Source of the DNA: Guyanagaster necrorhizus
Taxonomy: Eukaryota; Basidiomycota; Agaricomycetes; Agaricales; Physalacriaceae
Direction of reading: 5' to 3'
Assembly: GCF_019112545.1 (NCBI RefSeq)
Contig: NW_025064889.1
Location: 1,409,893-1,473,892 of the forward strand
Length of the DNA stretch: 64,000 bases
Position 1 is the stretch's first letter; every line of letters starts with the position of its first letter. The position numbers and the translations under genes are program-made. Positions 58,712-64,000 of the stretch are shown here, piece after piece. The notes beneath the pieces are model-generated. The model did not search any database. It saw only the letters and a program-made list of their open reading frames with translations, and was not told where the DNA came from.

Positions 58712-59210
58712 TGTTAGGAATATGCCAATCAGATGAGCTTGAGTGCATGCTTGGAGTCCAGCAGAGTGCATGAGTGTCAATGAAGCTATTGGCAATATCA
58801 CCCTTAAGTCAGAGCTTAAGGATCTGGATGGACCAAATAGAGTTCTGTTAGAGAAGCAAACCAGAATGTTCTTTAGAGCAGAATCTGAAGAATGAGGTAA
58901 GGAGGAGTTGAAGTGAGTGTGAAGTGTAGCTGGCTTATCCAAGTTGATATTTGAACTAAGTAGTTATGATGATATATATGGCTTTATATACTAATGATAG
59001 TTAATTCTGAGTTGGGTTCTATTGGGTTTCAGTGTTAGTATTTGCTATCGAGTTCGGGGTCTAGATTTTATAATGTGAAATATGGATATGAAATGATAAT
59101 GGTGAAATGAAATTAGTAGGTAATGGGAAGCAGCCAGAGTCTAGTGAGTAGCATGATTGGATTCATGGTTGGTTTGAGATGACATAGAGGCTGGCAGCAT
59201 GCATATAACA
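58712..59210 (-). repeat. A2 3' LTR
   Basis: 499 bp. Read on the minus strand it starts TGTTATATGCATG and ends TTCCTAACA, and aligns with both halves of the A1 LTR. Confidence 0.88.
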
Positions 59211-59226
59211 GTATCCCCCCCTTAGC
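59211..59226 (-). promoter_or_regulatory. A2 polypurine tract
   Basis: On the minus strand a run of eight G within AAGGGGGGGGATAC directly precedes the LTR, as a plus-strand primer should. Confidence 0.6.
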
Positions 59227-59360
59227 ATTCTTGCCCTTAAGAGCACTGATCTTGATGGCTGGTAGAGCCACATAGAAGATTGTTGGTGGCTGTGGGAGTT
59301 TTACAGCTTGATCTGAAACCACTATCTTCACTTATATTGTTGCTCACCACATATTATCGC

Positions 59361-60540
59361 TCATGCACTCCCAAACCTCTGGTGAAGGGATCCATCTCTG
59401 ATGGCCCTGAAGAGGTCAAGGAATTGTTTTGTCTGAAATGGTGAACCATGGAGGAAGAATATGCAAAGGCCATGAAGAGCCATTTGAAATAGCAAGAGAA
59501 GTAGGAGTGAGAGGAAAGGGCCTGGGAGTCATGGAAAAAGGAGCAGAAGGAGGAATTGGAGAGGAAGAGAAAGGAGGTTCGGCAGGCCATGGAGAGGCAG
59601 GCTAAGGAGGCTGAGAAGGCATTGAGAGAGGTGGCTCAGAGAGAGGCTGAGAAGAGAGAGGCCACAGAGACAGCAGCAAGAGCTGAGGCTGAGAAAGTAG
59701 AGCTAGAGGGGATGATTATGGAGGATGGGTTGCAAATGACCCCTGTGGAGGCTGTCGATTTCTGATTGTGTCAAGTGTTGGCAGAATGGTTTAGTCCTGG
59801 CCCTGGTCTTCACTTCAAGAAGGTGACTTGCCATGCATCTCCAGAGTCCAATGATGAGTAGTACAAGAGAACTGAGGGGGATGATGAGTCTAAAGAATCT
59901 GAGGGAACTCTGAAGAGGAGGAAGAAGGTGTAGGAGAGAAAGAGAAGGGCAGCAGGTCTGGCAGAGAATGAAGAATTGTTGGATGGTGAAAGTAAGTGTC
60001 TTGGTTTTCTTTTATGGCTTAACTTAGTTTTTGTTTTCAGGGAGTTGTGTGTGCTGTCATCAAGATGGCATATGGTGTTATGCATGACTGGTAACTGAAG
60101 GCACCAGTTGTGAGCAGACTTGCTCTCACTGCAAGATCAAGAAAACCACCTGTTTGTTCAATAAGGGTGTCACTGTGAGCAAGGTGATCAGCAGTATGGA
60201 GGTCTCCACTGGTCTCCACCAACTTTCAAAATTGATACACAAGTTGATGCATCATATGGATGAGTTGGCAGACAAGGTGGTGGATGTTCGGAGTACTGTG
60301 GCAGGTCTTCAAGATGACTATAGTTCTGATAATATGTCATCTCCTTTAAAGCTGTTTTCAGAGTCTGAGATGAAGACCTAAAAGAAGGCCTGACTGATTT
60401 TTAAGAATGAGAGGGATCAGAAGGTGGAGGATCTTCAGAAGGCAATGTTGAAGGGGCTGGATGAGGATATAGAGGAGTTGAAGAAGTGAGGGGAGAGTTC
60501 AGGTTTCAGTGTAGGCTCATCAGATTCTGCTTCTTTGTAA
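59361..60540 (+). pseudogene. Antisense gene in gypsy A2: coiled-coil and Cys-cluster protein, one intron
   Basis: Runs opposite to A2 pol, between the pol end and the 3' LTR. Exon 1 (to 59991) is one frame with several TGA/TAG: a start region G-P-E-E-V-K-E-L-F, then a long Lys/Glu/Ala-rich helix (59470-59720) typical of a coiled coil, an M-T-P-V-E-A-V-D-F motif, and a basic R-R-K-K patch. Intron 59992-60040 (49 bp) has GTAAGT, a CTTAAC branch-like site and TTTTCAG. Splicing joins G-E-R to S-C-V-C-C in frame. Exon 2 has a Cys cluster (C-x-C-C...C, then C-x3-C-x2-C-x6-C at about 60046-60154) and a second helical region, ending at TAA 60538. The C-x2-C-x6-C part recalls half of a fungal Zn2Cys6 cluster, so DNA binding is possible but unproved. 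The start is uncertain; ATG 59448 is one candidate. A1 holds a remnant. Confidence 0.65.
59992..60040 (+). other. Predicted spliceosomal intron in the A2 antisense gene
   Basis: 49 bp: 5' GTAAGT, branch-like GCTTAACT about 20 bases before the end, pyrimidine-rich stretch, 3' TTTTCAG. Both flanking exons are in matching frames only if it is removed. Confidence 0.7.
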
Positions 60541-60727
60541 AAATTTTTTGTATGAAATGTATATAGAAAAGAGTATCAGATATTGGTAGTGGATAAAGAT
60601 GTAAATGCAAAAAAAAAAATTTTTTTTTCACTTTGAAAGTATAGGAGAGATGATTGAATAGTGGTAATTAGTGGTTAGAATTGAAATGGTAAGGTGGAGC
60701 GCTGGTGGTGTCTAGAGTAGCATTGTA
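60541..60727. other. Short gap between the antisense gene and pol end
   Basis: Contains a poly-A/poly-T run at 60610-60629. The two convergent genes of A2 end on either side, so this may hold both termination regions. Confidence 0.4.
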
Positions 60728-63700
60728 TTAGGAATGGAATGTTTGAATGACTTTGGACAAGAGTCCTGGTTTGCCTGGATATCAGTGGTGGAATTCTTCA
60801 ATAAATTCATTGGCAGAGAACTCAGAGGCTGATAACCAAGCAAATTCTTTGTTGGTACTTTCATATCCTAGCCACTGGATTTTGTACAGCAGTGGGCAGC
60901 AGAACTGGTGGTCCAGTTTAGAGTCAAGAATTTGAGCTATTTCAAAATGTTCTTCTCTATCAACTTTGACTAGAGGCAGTGGTGGTTGGATTTGGTTAGG
61001 GATGGTGTTTTCTTCTATGAATTCCAATTGTGACACATGGAAGATGGGGTGGATGGACCAGAGATCCAGTGGAAGCCTCAGGATAAAGGAGTGGGTACCA
61101 GGTTAGGCTATGATTTTGAAAGAACTAAGGTATTTTTCTAAGAATTTTCTGGTTGGGCAGGTGATTTTGATATATTTGAAGCTGAGGTAGGCCTTGTCCC
61201 CCACTGTGAACAGGGGTGTTGGGATCCAATGCTTGTCTGCTTAGGTCTTGTAGCAAGACTGAGCTTTGGAAATTTCATCCTTCAGTAATTGATAAAGTTC
61301 ATCAAGGTTGACTGCGAAATCTTGGGCCTGAGCAGAGGCGATGTCCCTTTCAGAGTGAACAGTGATGTTAGAGTGGTAACTCTTGTCAGCAAAAAATGGG
61401 AAAATTCCAGTGGATGTGTTAAAGGCATTATTGTAAGCAAATTCAGCAATGGATAAGAGGGTGTTCCAGTTGTCCTGCTGGTAGGAGCAATAGATGCAGA
61501 TGTATTGTTTCAGAGTTTAGTTTGCTCATTCTATTTGTCCATCAGCCTCTGGATGATAACCAGAGATAAGGTGGAGTTCTATGTCAAGGGCCACAGCTAA
61601 GGCACAAGTAAATTGGAAGATAAATTCAGAGCCACAGTCAGATGTGATGTGACTGGGTACTCCATGTTTGGAGAATACATGGATAAGGAAAAGTTGGGCA
61701 AGCTCCATGGAGTTAATGGTGTCATGAGTGGGAATGAAGATGGCTTGCTTGCTAGCTCAGTCTATGACTACTAAGATGGTGGTAAATCCATTGGAGTCCA
61801 GTAGTTGTTCAATGAAGTCCATGGAAATAGAATCCCATGGCCATTCAGAAACTGACAGAGGTTTGAGTAACTCATAGGGGTGGTGTCTAGATGCCTTATT
61901 GTGCCCACAAACTGTGCAGGACTTAACATAGTGTTAGATGTATTCATGCATCTTTGGCCAGATATAGTTCCACTGGACTAGCTCTAATGTCTGATTTTGA
62001 CCAAAGTGGCTTGCCAAGATATGATCATGATTGTTCTGTAGTATATGGAGACAGAGATCTCCAGACTCCAGAACATAGATGTGGCCTTCAAAGCAGAGGA
62101 TGTCTGATTCATCAATGGACCACTGAGAGAGAGGATTCTGAAGTGGCCTTAGCTTAGTGGAGGCTGTTGGAGAACATAGGGTCAGAAGATTGTGCTTATT
62201 TTATATTGATGTGAAGCTTGTCAATGTCTATGATGGCACTGGCTTAGAGGGTAGGGCCTTCAAGGTGGGTTGCACAGAGTAATGCAGAAAGTTGTTCTTG
62301 GGTGAACACAAGTCAGAAATTATAGGGATTGACTTTGGCATATTGGCTATCCCCCTCTTTAGGGTAGACATCCCATTGTCTAGTGAGTGCATCTGGTTTT
62401 CCACCAAGTTTTCCAGGGTGAAAATGAATTACTAGGTTGAACTGAGATAGGTATTCAGACTAGTGGACTTGTTGGCAAATTAGAATCTTAATGGTGGCAA
62501 AGTATTCAAGATTCTTGTGGTCTGTTATGACATCAATAGAGTCTGTGGAGCCTTCAAGGTAGTGCTGCCAATGTTTAAAAGCTTCAAAAATGGCCAGGAG
62601 CTCCTTGTCATGAGTGTCATAGTTGAGTTTGGCATTGTGGAGGCTCTGGGAGTGAAATGCAATCAGGTGAATTTTGCTATCTTTGAGGTAGATAGAGAGG
62701 ATAGCTGTGATAGCATAATCAGAGGCATCAGTTTTCACCACTATCTTTTGATCGGGAACCCAGTGAGTAAAGATGAGAGTATGTGTAAAGGCCTATTTCA
62801 ATTCATTGAAGGCAGCTAAGCAATTGTCATCAAATTTTCATGAAGTTCTCTTGCAGGTGAGTCATATAAGAGGAATGATGATGTCAATATATCCATATAT
62901 GAAGCAATAGTAAAAGTTGGCAAAACCAAGGAAGGATTGAATGTCTTTGACTTTTCATGGCACCAGCCAGTCAACAATGGCCTTGACTTTTTCTTCAGAC
63001 ATGCAAAGTCCTTCAGGTGATAGGATGTAGCCTAGGTACTCTACAGAGTCCTGGTTGAATTGACATTTGGAACTCTTGCAGTAGAGTCCATTAGCTCTAA
63101 GCCTGCATAGAACCTCTTAAACATGTTTCTGGTGATCTTTCAGATTGTTGGAATATATGAGGATGTCATCAAGGTAGACTACTACTGATATATCAAGCAT
63201 GTCAGAGAATATATCATTCACAAATTGTTGGAATGCCACTGAAGCATTTGTGAGGCCAAAAGGCATGACATGCCATTCAAAGGAACCATAATAGGTCTGG
63301 AAGGCTGTTTTTCATTCATCTCCCTTAGCTATGCAAATGAGATGGTAGGCATGCCTAAGGTTAAGCTTGGTGTAGATGCACACAGAGTGGGCAGAGTCAA
63401 GGAGGTCAGAAATGAGGGGGAGAGAGTAGTGATCTTTTTTGGAGATTTTGTTTAGGCTATAGTAGTTGACACAAAGTTGGAGTTTACCAGTCTTTTTCTT
63501 GACAAATAGAACTGGAGTCTCATGTGGAGAGTGGGATGGAGTAATGAACTCATTATGCAGATTATCATCAATAAACTCTCATAGAGCCTTGAGTTCAGAT
63601 TTCAAGAGAGAATAAATAAGGCCAAGCAGTAGAGATGTTCCTTTTTCAAGGTCGATTTTGAGGTTGTATGGCCTGTGTTTGAGTAGCTTTTCAGAGAGGG

Positions 63701-64000
63701 TATCACTGAAGACATCTGCAAAATCATGATACTCTACTAGCACTGATGAAAGATCTGCTGGTTCTGCAAATGCAGCTTTGGCTCCAATATTAGGCAAGGA
63801 AGGCTGCAGTGTGAACTGCTGAGCACCTTCTTCTGCACTGGCTCAGACAAATGCAGCAGCAGATATGATGGAGATCTTTGGATGTGCTTTTGTAGTAAAA
63901 GATTCTGAGAGAGGATAGGAGTAGATGAGTTCATACAGGAATGGAGTCTGTCAGTTACCCAGAGTCGATTTGAAATAGAGTGAAGCTCTGGGAGTTGGAC
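60728..64000 (-). pseudogene. A2 pol: protease-linker, RT, RNase H, integrase, chromodomain
   Basis: Minus-strand pol entering from outside the window. RT reads L-S-S-V-L-V-E-Y-H-D-F-A-D-V-F-S near 63750, with Y-L-D-D intact at 63165-63176. RNase H keeps K-T-D-A-S-D near 62735 and D-K-E-L-L-A-I-F. Integrase has C-T-V-C near 61910-61920, V-I-D near 61765, T-S-D-C-G-S-E-F near 61640 and D-G-Q-I-E-R near 61530. The end has V-F/I-F-H-V-S-Q-L near 61030 and a chromodomain-like I-Q-W-L-G-Y-E segment near 60880, and stops at 60728. Near 62128 a 2-base loss in a CT repeat shifts the frame relative to A1; several stops add to this. Confidence 0.9.

Larger units (their letters stand above)
58712..64000 (-). 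mobile_element. Ty3/gypsy element A2 (reverse strand, 5' end outside window)
   Basis: From right to left on the minus strand: pol (protease end to chromodomain), an antisense gene, polypurine tract, 3' LTR 58712-59210. Inserted in C3 integrase with CCTTC (58707-58711) as the probable target duplication. Its RT and RNase H motifs are better kept than in A1. Confidence 0.9.

Noticed and set aside
60605..60632. Poly-A/poly-T run as a retroposon tail
   Set aside because: Lies between two convergent genes of A2 with no LINE or SINE sequence or target duplication; simple low complexity.
1..64000. CRISPR arrays, rRNA, tRNA genes, riboswitches or bacterial operons
   Set aside because: No direct repeat-spacer pattern, no rRNA or tRNA structure noticed, and all coding content is eukaryotic transposon.
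1..64000. Plant or animal origin
   Set aside because: Fot1/pogo with CENP-B-type transposase, the style of the copia and chromodomain gypsy proteins, and a 49-bp intron fit a fungus better; this remains an inference.

Overview
This window is a 64-kb block of nested transposable elements from a fungal genome, most likely a mushroom-type basidiomycete (Agaricomycetes). I found no convincing host gene. The taxonomic guess rests on three things: the gag and pol styles (chromodomain Ty3/gypsy and copia proteins that look basidiomycete-like to me), one very short spliceosomal-type intron (49 bp), and strong loss of CpG with C-to-T/G-to-A decay, as expected where repeats are cytosine-methylated. The species cannot be named from the sequence.

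Elements, by my own labels. Ty1/copia: Copia-2 (from 1687, partial) and Copia-1 (4845-9397, complete with two LTRs). Ty3/gypsy family A: A1 (+, 4636-36117) and A2 (-, 58712 to beyond the window). Family B: B1 (+, 12885-21294) and B2 (+, 44384-52869). Family C: C1 (+, 11502-30457), C2 (-, 36342-43240) and C3 (+, 43241-58711 and beyond). Fot1/pogo DNA transposons: Pogo-1 (-, 27518-29912) and Pogo-2 (+, 36491-38818).

Nesting, proved in most cases by target-site duplications. Copia-1 sits in the 5' LTR of A1 (AAATT). C1 sits in the protease region of A1 (TCATC), so A1 gag and the rest of its pol lie 19 kb apart. B1 sits in C1 gag (AAAAG). Pogo-1 sits in the chromodomain region of C1 pol (TA). Pogo-2 sits in C2 pol (TA). 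C3 interrupts C2 gag. B2 sits in C3 gag (TCCTC). A2 interrupts C3 integrase. Hand-counted LTR divergence agrees with this order: about 10% in C1, about 5% in Copia-1 and B2, about 4% in B1. Nearly all differences are transitions.

The coding regions are mostly full length and mostly still in one frame, broken mainly by in-frame stops where Trp, Gln or Arg codons are expected. B1 and B2 keep the most CpG and look youngest; A1, C1-C3 and the copia elements are nearly CpG-free.

Two features are not explained by textbook retrotransposon maps. (1) Families B and C carry a small ORF (ORF0, 121-128 codons) just after the 5' LTR. It has a strong transmembrane segment and overlaps the start of gag in another frame; it is seen in all four elements whose 5' end is present. 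(2) Family A carries, between pol and the 3' LTR, a gene on the opposite strand to pol. It encodes a Lys/Glu-rich coiled-coil plus Cys-cluster protein, with a clear 49-bp intron in A2 and a diverged partial homologue in A1. Together with chromodomain integrases and the absence of host genes, the region could be heterochromatin, possibly (peri)centromeric.
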